The notes beneath the pieces were generated by a model. The model saw nothing but the letters and a program-made list of their open reading frames with translations, was not told the DNA's origin and did no database searches. From Ianthella basta (Eukaryota; Porifera; Demospongiae; Verongiida; Ianthellidae): a DNA stretch of 64,000 nucleotides. The translations under genes were made by a program, and so were the position numbers. Below are positions 41,001 to 46,844 of this stretch, piece by piece. How positions within the stretch are numbered: the stretch's first letter is position 1; every line of letters starts with the position of its first letter. The stretch spans positions 3,093,306 through 3,157,305 of the forward strand of contig OZ025887.1 in the NCBI GenBank assembly GCA_964019415.1, given 5' to 3'.

Positions 41001-42533
41001 GATCTTTGCCAGTAATTGATACAACAGGGCTTCCAGGTACATCAAAGCATCACTGTGGATGCTTACCTGTGGGTGGACCTCTTGCAGTACCTAGGTGGGT
41101 AGTGGTGAATGGGTGGAGAACTTGCACTTTACACACATCATCCTTACATACTCACTGAATGCCCTAAGTTAGAGTACCGACAGAGGAGTGTCCTCTGTAG
41201 GTTGTTATTGAAGGATACAGAACCCCATTACCCACTGCGTCATGAGGCTCTCCCTATATTCAGCTACTACACTTTGCACAGAAAATGACACCCTCTCCTA
41301 CTATCTATCCACTAGTCACTCCTCGCTACTTGTCCAGTACACCCTTGTGAAGCATCTTTTTGGGAGAAGACTGTGACAGAGCTTCATCCACTACAATGTC
41401 TCAAATGTTGCAGTGAAGCTGGAACGCAACTTTAAGTCAGTTCAATAGACAGTTTGGCCTAACCCCCAAACACAGTTACTCTCACCCCTCTTAGGAATGG
41501 TTGCAAAAGCCCTTTCCATCTGGAACGGTTGTCATCATTCAGAAAACCAAACAGACTTCCTGCTGCTTCTGTCACAGGCATATTCCTGTAAGATGAACAA
41601 AAACTACCAGTGACATTCTAGCACGTGAATATACATTGCTGCTCTACACTGAATGGCAACTGGAGAATCTAGTGAAAATCAGCATGAAGGCAAAAGAAAA
41701 TTGTGTTGAAAGTCAGTGTTGTGCCACACAAGGTAGCTACCAACATTATGAAGCTCATTAGGTTAAACTAGCGTGGGTCCACACAAAAGCTGAAAGTTGA
41801 AATTGCAACTAAAAGTCCAGCAAATTACAATACACCACAAGCACCTAGTGAGACAGGGTGGTCAGTCAAATGGTCTATCAGTAATGAAATGAGATGACAC
41901 ATCTATCACACTATACACAGCAGTATGACCTATGTCTCACTACACAGAACACACACTTCTTTGCATAAGTTATGATGACCAACAGCATACATAAATAAAG
42001 AATTATATCATGTGGAGTTACAATGATACTTGCATAATACACATGTTACTCTACATCCACCACAATATACTAGAATACCTTTAATAGTGGAAAGTAGAAC
42101 AAGAATTAAACGCACTTCGGACAAAGAGAAAGTCACGTGCCACAACATCACCTAGTTGTATGTGGATCAGCCTGATCCACACACAACGTGACTTCACTGT
42201 ACGCAAATAGATACCAACGGGATGCTATCCAGAGGCACGCAAATGAATACCACGATACTATTAATGACACGATCACTTCTACTTATTCACAAGAGCAAGG
42301 CCCTCCTTCAGCCAACCCACTAAGCAAAGTAAACGGTGTTATTTCAAAAGTCATCAGCGATGTCTCGTAACTTTTGCGACAACAAACAAAGCCTTTGTTT
42401 GTTGTAAGAATAATAAGAATCATACAGTTTACCATAGTATTAATGTCTACAGGATTTCATCTGTTACTGACCAAAACTACTCCGTCCTTGGCGTTGATTC
42501 CAAGGGCTTTCACTTGTATGTCTCTTCAGCCAT
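9818..42533 (-). CDS. SOS: Son-of-sevenless Ras/Rac guanine nucleotide exchange factor
   Basis: About 32 exons on the minus strand run from ATG (42533-42531) to TAA (9820-9818), roughly 1,380 codons against 1,333 for human SOS1 (recalled). Domains in order: histone fold, DH, PH, REM, Cdc25 and proline-rich tail, exactly the SOS arrangement. The protein loads GTP on Ras through Cdc25, with allosteric Ras binding at REM, and on Rac through DH; Grb2-type SH3 adaptors recruit it to receptors at the membrane. Nearly all junctions agree in reading phase. One short piece is unresolved: the DH-PH linker between exon 25221-25336 (ending SWE) and exon 22310-22347 (starting in EGTL), where an exon of 3n+1 nt is expected. 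Intron sequence makes up nearly 90% of the locus and is rich in repeats. The exact boundary of the 25.7-kb exon is also uncertain (25655 or 25662). Confidence 0.95.
10030..10455 (-). repeat. 42-bp coding tandem repeat (SH3-ligand array)
   Basis: Within the last SOS exon, a 14-codon unit recurs ([42 protein letters not shown] and so on). Third-position and linker differences between units show the array is not brand new. Some units are lengthened by glycine/threonine-rich spacers (about 10080-10180). Confidence 0.85.
11532..11552. repeat. 21-base C homopolymer followed by (CA)n
   Basis: An uninterrupted run of 21 C runs into ACACACACACA, in the SOS intron between the last two exons. On the coding strand of SOS it reads as a G-run. 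It is one of five long G/C homopolymers in the window. Confidence 0.9.
12495..12520 (+). ncRNA. Degenerate hammerhead-like motif
   Basis: CTGAAGA, one extra A, a poorly paired insert, then GAAAC and GT. It has the order of the motif at 14062, but only about three base pairs of the expected stem remain. It lies in the SOS intron 12128-14366, near a foldback element. Confidence 0.3.
12622..13060. repeat. Foldback element, arms ~140-160 bp
   Basis: The left arm, about 12622-12762 (with GTCACGACTTGGAAGAAATG and GGCACCAGCTGGCAGCTG), is complementary to the right arm, about 12902-13060 (with CAGCTGGTGCCAG and CATTTCTTCCGAGTCGTGAC). The centre, about 140 bp, holds no recognisable gene. The shadow open frames on both strands in the arms have nearly the same translation because of the symmetry. 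It is an insertion in an SOS intron. Confidence 0.85.
14062..14095 (+). ncRNA. Hammerhead-ribozyme-like motif
   Basis: CTGACGA (14062-14068), one A, a 6-bp stem GGCAGC/GCTGTC with loop TGCAAT, GAAA (14088-14091), then CGTC. The conserved CUGANGA and GAAA boxes flank a stem, and the following ACGT could form a short palindromic stem III, as in dimer-active hammerheads. The extra A between the first box and stem II departs from the standard core. Hammerheads of this minimal kind are known in Penelope-like retroelements. It lies in the SOS intron 12128-14366. Confidence 0.45.
14367..17734 (-). CDS. SOS: SOS Cdc25 (Ras exchange) domain exons
   Basis: Exons 17618-17734, 17494-17549, 16762-16861, 16346-16435, 16183-16275, 15284-15401, 14557-14726 and 14367-14483 join without phase conflict. 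Landmarks match human SOS1 closely: [92 protein letters not shown] and [19 protein letters not shown]. The helical hairpin that opens the Ras nucleotide site reads [14 protein letters not shown] against YLTNILKTEEGN in SOS1. The leucine and glutamate equivalent to Leu938 and Glu942 (recalled numbering) are kept, and the Asn944 position is Gly. The domain should be catalytically active on Ras. Confidence 0.95.
15226..15262. repeat. Fragment of a GGAACCTCT-type MITE
   Basis: GGGTGTCCCCATTACAGAGGTTCCACTGTAC is the inverted form of a terminus seen again near 37985 and 38150 (ACCTCTCTAAG, GTTCCACTGCA). Only one end is present here. It is intronic in SOS. Confidence 0.5.
17147..17213. repeat. Nested palindrome of AACCCAGGTT units
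   Basis: The stretch repeats ACCCAGGTT and its complement several times (TAACCCAGGTTCAAACCTGG and onward), giving several alternative hairpins. It begins just 3' of the MSLYDII-coding motif at 17120. It lies in a short SOS intron and its function is unknown. Confidence 0.7.
17829..19845 (-). CDS. SOS: SOS REM (Ras exchanger motif) exons
   Basis: Exons 19762-19845, 19546-19676, 19177-19258, 18877-18990 and 17829-17985. Landmarks are [78 protein letters not shown] and [19 protein letters not shown] supports the catalytic hairpin and forms the distal Ras-GTP site. The tryptophan equivalent to Trp729 of SOS1, important for that site (recalled), is present. The intron between 19177 and 18990 has AT-AC ends, described separately. 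Phases agree at every junction. Confidence 0.95.
18580..18744. repeat. Near-perfect hairpin element with GAAAC cores
   Basis: Arms of about 70 bp (18580-18653 and 18676-18744) share GATGAGCAATACTGCAGCTT and CGGCTCTCGAGCC. Each arm contains a GGCTC/GAGCC stem followed by GAAAC[GA]TCC, as in the hammerhead-like motifs, but the CTGANGA box is not kept. A partial copy lies at 43269-43320. The flanks share CAGCTATGAG and TATGCTATTA on both sides (18561-18580 and about 18760-18792), hinting at a duplicated target. It lies in an SOS intron. Confidence 0.75.
18991..19176 (-). other. SOS: AT-AC (U12-type) intron of SOS
   Basis: On the minus strand the exon ends TTGAAAG and the intron begins ATATCCTCTT, matching the U12 donor ATATCCTT. 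The intron ends CCTTAACTGACACAC, so a U12 branch site (consensus TCCTTAAC) lies about 10 nt before an AC acceptor. Splicing there gives GAA AGG TTT AGT and the peptide [18 protein letters not shown], which aligns with LIIERFRIPEPEP of SOS1. A GT donor is absent at this point. It would need the minor spliceosome. Confidence 0.85.
20175..20475 (-). mobile_element. LINE 3' end fragment
   Basis: Read on the minus strand, 20475 to about 20330 resembles the end of a LINE reverse transcriptase ([11 protein letters not shown], then [13 protein letters not shown] and SLQSFEHAI, like the usual WNxLPxxIRxxxSLxxFK). It has internal stops and is followed by a (TATC)n-like tail near 20178-20190. It is dead and lies in the 1.9-kb SOS intron. 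Confidence 0.55.
21783..22347 (-). CDS. SOS: SOS PH domain exons
   Basis: Exons 22310-22347, 22082-22135 and 21783-22006 are in phase. They encode [31 protein letters not shown] and a long exon with [30 protein letters not shown] and [15 protein letters not shown]. Human counterparts are RHIFLFDGLMICCKS and KNNWMAALISLQYR. The PH domain controls membrane phosphoinositide binding and autoinhibition of the DH domain. The first strand (EGTL) is split by a phase-1 intron whose upstream exon is not found. Confidence 0.93.
22348..25220 (-). other. SOS intron with unplaced linker exon
   Basis: A 2.9-kb stretch between DH and PH exons. It should hide one short exon. A weakly open stretch on the minus strand (about 23095-22740, one stop) and CpG-richer DNA around 24600-24900 could be remains of insertions, but neither is recognised. 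A hairpin lies at 24946-25079. Confidence 0.5.
24946..25079. repeat. Short inverted-repeat MITE
   Basis: ATAGTATGATAGGTTGGTCC at the left and the related CCTCCCTACCATACTAT at the right end two arms of about 55 bp, which also pair through CTCATATTTAC and GTAAATATGAG. The centre is about 20 bp. It is intronic in SOS. Confidence 0.75.
25221..34662 (-). CDS. SOS: SOS DH (Dbl homology, Rac exchange) exons
   Basis: Exons 34564-34662, 33376-33423, 33146-33304, 30144-30248, 28679-28786, 25662-25712 (or from 25655) and 25221-25336. They encode [90 protein letters not shown] and [14 protein letters not shown]. Human counterparts include [37 protein letters not shown] and MNEIQKNIDGWE. The DH domain catalyses Rac exchange and covers the distal Ras site in the inactive state. 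If the donor at 25655 is used, the phase fits the next exon; at 25662 it does not. Two intron repeats of one MITE family flank the 32-34 kb exons. Confidence 0.92.
26431..26448. repeat. 18-base G homopolymer
   Basis: Eight T followed by 18 G, in an SOS intron. Long homopolymers may be collapsed or mis-sized in assembly. Confidence 0.9.
27471..28624. repeat. Large foldback transposon (1.15 kb, arms ~450 bp)
   Basis: The ends TAGAGTAGGA (27471) and TCCTACTCTA (to 28624) are perfect complements, and the symmetry continues almost to the centre near 28040. Mirror open frames [18 protein letters not shown] (minus) and [18 protein letters not shown] (plus) appear on both arms only because of the inverted symmetry; they are not evidence of a gene. 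No transposase is seen. It lies in an SOS intron between the 28.7-kb and 25.7-kb exons. Confidence 0.88.
31455..31711. repeat. MITE with CACTAGACATAATA termini
   Basis: CACTAGACATAATA (31455) and TATTATGTCTAGTG (to 31711) are perfect terminal inverted repeats. The arms stay complementary for about 100 bp (GCATAAAAAGGACAGAAACA). It is the better-preserved member of a family with the element at 34159. Confidence 0.88.
32172..32204 (+). repeat. (GAA)n microsatellite
   Basis: About ten GAA units near an SOS intron MITE. The Glu-rich open frame here is not supported as a gene. Confidence 0.8.
32427..32871. repeat. MITE with ~80-bp terminal inverted repeats
   Basis: The left end AGTCTAGCCGCTAGCCCCTA and the right end TAGGGGCTAGCAGCTAGACT are complementary apart from small changes. 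The match continues through CTACTTTGTCAT and AAGTAGGGTCTA. The ~280-bp centre is CpG-richer than the flanks and shows no transposase. A loosely related sequence is at 52430-52510. It lies in an SOS intron. Confidence 0.85.
34159..34490. repeat. Second, older member of the 31455 MITE family
   Basis: The arms near 34170-34260 and 34385-34470 pair through AAGCATAGAAACAAGCAACA and its complement. Their core AAAAAGNANAGAAACAAG is shared with the element at 31455. The ends are less clean. It lies 73 bp from the SOS exon at 34564. Confidence 0.7.
35027..35084. repeat. (CA)n/(GA)n compound microsatellite
   Basis: ACGCACGCACACACACAG-type repeats followed by about ten GA units. Intronic in SOS. Confidence 0.9.
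36117..36262 (+). repeat. (CCA)n-rich low-complexity tract
   Basis: Two runs of CCACCACCA-type sequence (about 36122-36150 and 36210-36255). All overlapping open frames are histidine- or proline-rich artefacts of the repeat. Confidence 0.8.
36430..36755 (+). mobile_element. LINE reverse transcriptase fragment (thumb region)
   Basis: Plus-strand frames encode [17 protein letters not shown], then [19 protein letters not shown] and, after a frameshift near 36640, [20 protein letters not shown] and [12 protein letters not shown]. This is the typical segment after the YADD motif of RTE/CR1-like LINEs. Upstream RT motifs and the endonuclease are missing. It may be from the same family as the endonuclease piece at 8.7-9.2 kb, which cannot be tested here. 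Confidence 0.75.
37121..37211. repeat. 27-bp imperfect tandem repeat
   Basis: AGTCTAATGAATCGTCAGCT recurs at 37136 and 37163 (period 27), with a third shortened unit. Intronic in SOS. Confidence 0.8.
37494..42533 (-). CDS. SOS: SOS N-terminal histone-fold exons
   Basis: Exons 42514-42533 (ATG GCT GAA GAG ACA TAC AA), 41486-41555, 40964-41090, 38289-38419, 37655-37849 and 37494-37556. They encode MAEETYN, then [75 protein letters not shown] and [16 protein letters not shown]. These align with human SOS1 NAPKWRGLL, DDALQYVEELILQLLNMLC, VQKSFPHPIDKWAI and LEYISADILKLVGN. The two histone folds bind lipid and restrain the catalytic module. The start is chosen because the short exon has a good context (AAAATGG), a GTGAAAG donor and the right phase. 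Relative to SOS1 an insertion of about 14 residues (near [15 protein letters not shown]) lies in the second fold. Confidence 0.9.
37985..38156. repeat. GGAACCTCT-type MITE
   Basis: TTAAACCTCTCTAAGCCAGC at the left and TTAGACAGGTTCCACTGCA at the right are related terminal inverted repeats. The interior repeats GGTGGCTG. A lone terminus of the same type is at 15226-15262. It lies in an SOS intron. Confidence 0.55.
38874..38887. repeat. 14-base G homopolymer
   Basis: An uninterrupted G run in an SOS intron. Confidence 0.9.
39343..39887. mobile_element. hAT-type MITE with 8-bp target duplication
   Basis: The ends TAGGCCTGCCACGATATA and ATATCATGGCAGGCCTA are inverted repeats of hAT style. The flanking octamers ACAGGTAG (39335-39342) and ATGGGTAG (39888-39895) match at six of eight positions, fitting an aged 8-bp target duplication. 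There is no transposase. The interior includes CpG-containing DNA with TGACGTCA-like sites. It lies in an SOS intron. Confidence 0.75.
40429..40680 (+). repeat. 25-bp minisatellite, about ten copies
   Basis: The unit CACATTGCCTATCCACTTGTCTATC repeats about ten times with only one visible variant (CCAATCC for CCTATCC near 40620). Because 25 is not a multiple of three and no unit phase contains a stop, all three forward frames stay open and give the same peptide pattern. It lies in an SOS intron and has no spacers, so it is not a CRISPR array. Confidence 0.95.
42155..42187. repeat. Short perfect-type hairpin
   Basis: GTTGTATGTGGATCAG and CTGATCCACACACAAC pair around a very short centre. The outer AAGTCACGT and ACGTGACTT extend the symmetry. 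It lies in the first SOS intron, about 350 bp from the start codon. Confidence 0.7.
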
Positions 42534-44386
42534 TTTCAGTTCGAGCTTGCGCAATCCGGAAGACGAATGCGGAAAGTATACGGTGTCGTTGTGATACAGC
42601 GGAGGAACCATGCTATATATGCACGCAAACTGATTAGCAGTAGCGAACCATGCCAGACTGTCTGATGACACTTGGAATGCAGCCGAAGAGACAGGCAGAC
42701 TCATGACAGCATCCTCCAGCTGTGGCAAATAACTAGACTTATATTCTGGATGAACAGTGTTGGTGTGCAAGGCATCTTGAATACTGGGTACCTATAGAAT
42801 AGCTATAGCTACATGTAATGAACATCTAGTAGCTATGCACTGTGCCACTGTAAGGAAATAGCTAACAGACCACACTTCACATGAGATGGCAGCTACACTG
42901 CATAGACTGAGGTGTGTTAACTCTCTTCAATTAAAGAAGGTGTGGCTTAGCTAGTTATCTGAATACTGGCTACATGTCATTTATTTAAAAAAGCTAGCTA
43001 ATAATAATAACTACCTAGCTACAGTCTACATGCATGCCATAGCACCTAGCACCATTATGAAGCCCTGGGCTATTGTGTGAACTTGTAGAATCACAATAGT
43101 GTCAATGTATAAGTGTTATGGACCAGCTAGCTATTATAAACTGGGAACAAAACCATGAACTCCATGGCTACAGTAGGAAAGAGACTCACAATTTGGAACA
43201 ATAGAACTACCCACCGTATCCTGATTTGGTAGAGGCTCATAGCTGCATTTGTAGACCCCGGAAAATTGGATGAGCAATACTGCAGCTTCAAGAAAGGGGT
43301 GAGGGGTGCAGGATGCTCCCACCTTCTACAGCACGCTATCACATACAACAATATATCATGACCACCATGACAACCATTATCATAATCCTCCACACAGCAC
43401 AAGTTGCACTATGTGCCCATTCATTCATGCACATCAGGAAATTGATGCACCAGTGGTACAAGGAAAGCACCAGTGGTGCAAGATTCAGAAAGGGGAATAA
43501 GAATTGAAGTATACAGCATTAGTACATGATATTAGCTACACCTTCCTCTCAAGCTAAACTGCTTGTGTAGTACTTAATATGGCTTTTGATGGGGAGGCAT
43601 GGGAAATCAATACAGCTACCTACACATAATAGTGATAACTAATCACTGAAACATATAGTGCCCAGTGCAAAGCTGAAGTATTTCCTGAGTGCTCACTGAC
43701 CACAGTAGTATGATGCAGCATGTAAATGGGGTGTGACTGTAATAGAACAGTCATCGCGGAGCGCATACACTAATGGATCACCACAAATGCAAACTCAAAT
43801 CACCACGCACAAGGGCAATACACACAGCAGCTGCAATCTAACATGCAATCTCTAGCCTATCGCCTACCATTACATCATAAATTACAACATATGCACATGG
43901 ACACTATTCTAGACCATGGTTCCTAGTATAGCACCATGCAATACAACATACACACAGGGATACAACATTGGCCTACTGTATAGTCACTAACAAGGGGATT
44001 CATGGCAGTCTGTCACAGTGATACAGATCTAGATACTGTGTACTTAATTCCTAAACTTCCTAATTGAACAATCAGCAGCAGCCTAAAATCATTAAGACCT
44101 AAAGGTTAGTCATGTACCGCAACACCCATTTTGTGTCAGTGCCATTACTAAAGTAACATACTAGGACACCATTTTCAGTTAGGTAAGACATTCACACTTG
44201 TGTGGCTGGTGTATAATGTACACCATTTGGTGTAACTGATACCAATTAGCTAGTAGTAGGTAAGTGTTTACTGCCAGCCTCAGTGACTGTCTGATACTAC
44301 CATAATCAGTACTAAGGTTGTAGCTTATTACTGTAACTACTGACTACCTTCATCCTCTACAGTGGTTCAAGTGTTAGTGTACTACT
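42534..44386. other. Intergenic region between SOS and the BTB gene
   Basis: The two genes diverge from this 1.85-kb region, so it must hold both promoters. DNA just upstream of the SOS ATG (42534-42700) is CpG-richer than its surroundings. A partial copy of the 18.6-kb hairpin lies at 43269-43320. No other gene is supported. Confidence 0.55.
43269..43320 (+). repeat. Partial copy of the 18.6-kb hairpin element
   Basis: ATGAGCAATACTGCAGCTTC and then AAGAAAGG and GCAGGATG match one arm of the element at 18580-18744. The second arm is missing. Confidence 0.8.
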
Positions 44387-45598
44387 ATGGAAGAGGATCG
44401 CTGTGTTATTGTCAAGCAACGCGAACAACAGACAGTTCTCAAATCTCTCTTCTTGGATAAGGACACTGCTGATGTCCACTTCCTTAGCCAGAGTGAGGAC
44501 TATGAGGTTCCTGCACATCGCTGTATACTAGCTGCAGCATCCAAATACTTCCATGCTATGTTGTATGGCGGAATGAAGGAGTCCTCACAGCTGGTGTATG
44601 ATCTACATGTAGGCTATTCCAGTGAGGTTGTTACCAGGGTGTTGGAATTCATCTACTTGGGTCAAGTGTGTATTCCCACTGCTCAAGTTCCTGAAGTCAT
44701 TATGGCTGCCGATTATTTCAATTTGGAGTCACTGCTTGTAGCTCTGGAGGATACTGTCCGGACTCAAATGAATCCAGTGAGATGCTGCTCCCTCTTAGAC
44801 CACCTCTATACACAAGCGTGCACTTGTGAGGTACCAGTGGTGCTAAGCAAAATGCAAGACCTGTGCTATCAATTCCTGCAAAGCAATCTACAGGAGGTAG
44901 TGCTAAGTGAAGAAGCCTTTGGTATTCTACCACCAAAGGTTCTCTTTCGCCTAGTCAGTGACAGTCACTCCCTTGTAGGTATGTCAAAGTTGGAGATGTA
45001 TCAAGCAGTCTTGAAGTGGATAAAGCTTCATGAGCATATGCCACAAGGAACAGATACAAAGTTGCTCTCAGATGCTCAAAAGGTCTTTCTTGGCATAGAC
45101 CTGAGAACTGCAGTGGATGTCTGCTTGCAAAACAATGCTGACTGTCCCCAGCGGCCGCTGCTACCATTTCCAGTGAAATCAATGTCTTCAAATGCAGTAA
45201 TTGTCAGTTCTGCAAAGCAGATGACAGTGGAGTACAAACAAGCAAGCAACTCAGTCACTCAACCTCAAGTACCACTTGTTGGTTTGCTCATAGGAAAAGA
45301 AAGAGAATTTTCCTGTACAGTACAACTGGTTAAGTTGGACAAGTACTGCCAACATTACTGCAGGGAGTTTCATTTGACCTTATTGTCCTTGGATTCCACT
45401 GAAGACATTGTGCAGGTTAAAGTCCCTATAACTGGTTTATCCAAGAGTGCTAAAATATCAACATCCAGGAGTGTGGCTGGTGCAACATTGTCATTCCTAC
45501 ACATGGCTAGCCATACCATGACTCTATCATCAGACAATGCATACATTCTGACAGTTGGTGTCAGTTGTTATTGCATATCCTTTACCCTTCGTAACTGA
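44387..45598 (+). CDS. BTB-BACK domain protein, single exon
   Basis: An uninterrupted 403-codon frame. Residues about 25-120 form a BTB/POZ domain (ADVHFLSQSEDYEVPAHRCI, LAAASKYFHAMLYGG and VLEFIYLGQVCIP). Residues about 125-240 form a BACK domain (VVLSEEAFGILPPKVLFRLV, MYQAVLKWIKLHEH). No Kelch repeats follow. The last ~130 residues are strand-rich (FSCTVQLVKLDKYCQHYCRE, ISTSRSVAGATLSF) and could be a PHR-like or unassigned beta domain. BTB-BACK proteins usually bring substrates to cullin-3 ubiquitin ligases, which is the best guess here. Lack of introns beside two very intron-rich genes suggests a retrocopy origin or a naturally intronless gene. The ATG is the first in frame after upstream stops. 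Confidence 0.9.
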   Translation: MEEDRCVIVKQREQQTVLKSLFLDKDTADVHFLSQSEDYEVPAHRCILAAASKYFHAMLYGGMKESSQLVYDLHVGYSSEVVTRVLEFIYLGQVCIPTAQVPEVIMAADYFNLESLLVALEDTVRTQMNPVRCCSLLDHLYTQACTCEVPVVLSKMQDLCYQFLQSNLQEVVLSEEAFGILPPKVLFRLVSDSHSLVGMSKLEMYQAVLKWIKLHEHMPQGTDTKLLSDAQKVFLGIDLRTAVDVCLQNNADCPQRPLLPFPVKSMSSNAVIVSSAKQMTVEYKQASNSVTQPQVPLVGLLIGKEREFSCTVQLVKLDKYCQHYCREFHLTLLSLDSTEDIVQVKVPITGLSKSAKISTSRSVAGATLSFLHMASHTMTLSSDNAYILTVGVSCYCISFTLRN

Positions 45599-46422
45599 AC
45601 TTTCAGCATCCATGCTCTTCTGCTGTGATAATACAACATTTCAGTATATATCAATAGTGAGAATGTGATATGTAATGTTACTGCTACACAAGCAGCAATG
45701 TGTTGGAGTGCCATGTGTGATGGCAGTGCCATGTACAATGTGTTTCCTGTGCACAACATGTAACTCACATGAATGATTAGTGTATAAAGTGTTTTTGACC
45801 ATAGTGGTGTAGTCTGTGGCGAGGAAGAATGATGCATGCTGAATATTAATGGGGTTTACAGTTTGAAGCACCATGCATGCCACTAGATCTGTGTAGATAT
45901 ATTTAGCAGCTTCAGCCCTATACTGCATAGAAATTAAGTACTCCTTTGTAGATTTAGGGACCCTTATCTGGATTATCATGTAAGCAATTGCACTCTTAAA
46001 TTTATATGGAAAGGGATCCAAATTACACTGTATGTATGTGATGGCAAACAGTTAAACTACTGTGTAGGCCATATCTGGTGTCACAAATTAAGGTACACCT
46101 TATGTGAAATGGCTGTTTACAAAGATTGGGTTAGGGGTGTGGCAAATGCAAGGTATAGTGAATGCTTCTTGGTGAAATACAGGAGAGCACATTTCCAGGG
46201 TGCTCAGGTCCATGGAGAAACATACAGCCTCAGCATGTACGTTGTTGGTAAGGTGTTCAATCAATTAAATTTGTCAGATTATTTTATTTGATTTTCATAG
46301 TTAATCTTTGCATGCATGCATAATTTAGTCTTAACATTCATATTGTACAAAACTCATCATTTGCACATCCATAATTATGTACAAAACTGTTATTACGATT
46401 GTACTTAACACATCATATAGCA
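45599..46422. other. Tail-to-tail intergenic region
   Basis: It holds the 3' ends of the BTB gene (+) and the SAMHD1-like gene (-). A 60-codon open frame at 46109-46291 is not supported by any recognisable similarity. Nothing else is seen. Confidence 0.5.
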
Positions 46423-46844
46423 TTAGAATTCAAGTTCCTTCTTTGCTGCACATGACCCTGGCAAAGTATTGGCTTGTTCTGGATCCTCTGTGGCTTCCCT
46501 GTCCGTAAACTCCTATGTCATTAGAACAAACAGACAAAGAAGGTTTAAGAAACTTTGAAGGTCCATTAGTACTTGATTACTGCGTTACGCTACCCTCTTG
46601 GCAGATGCTTACAAATACCTGGGGATTATGCTAAAACAAGTGCAGGTACTATGGAAGCTAGTACAAATGTGAAACATTCGTTCATTTGCTTCAATCCTTG
46701 CTAGTGCTACATCTACCCACTACATACTGATATCGAATGACACATGCTACCCTGGTAAACCCAGTACATGCACTAGGAATTAGTCACATGAGGGCATATA
46801 CATTAACCGTTACCTTCTTTTTTTGGCACCATGTCGCAAATGCA
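46423..46844 (-). CDS. SAMHD1-like: Distal 3' exons of the SAMHD1-like gene
   Basis: Exon 46814-46844 ([10 protein letters not shown], after a TTTACAG acceptor) resembles YFVQWCADRNF of human SAMHD1. It joins in phase to exon 46423-46512 ([19 protein letters not shown] and on to KKELEF, TAA 46425-46423). The acidic last piece has no clear human match. The link to the 51-kb exon needs one more exon of 3n+2 nt, so membership in this gene is likely but not proven. Confidence 0.65.

Noticed and set aside
42510-42787. Minus-strand open frame just upstream of the SOS ATG, with an acceptor-like start
   Set aside because: Its peptide is not recognisable. The in-frame ATG near its end (MAEETY, then an AA|GTGAAAG donor) fits SOS exon 1 exactly, so the rest is taken as 5' UTR/promoter.
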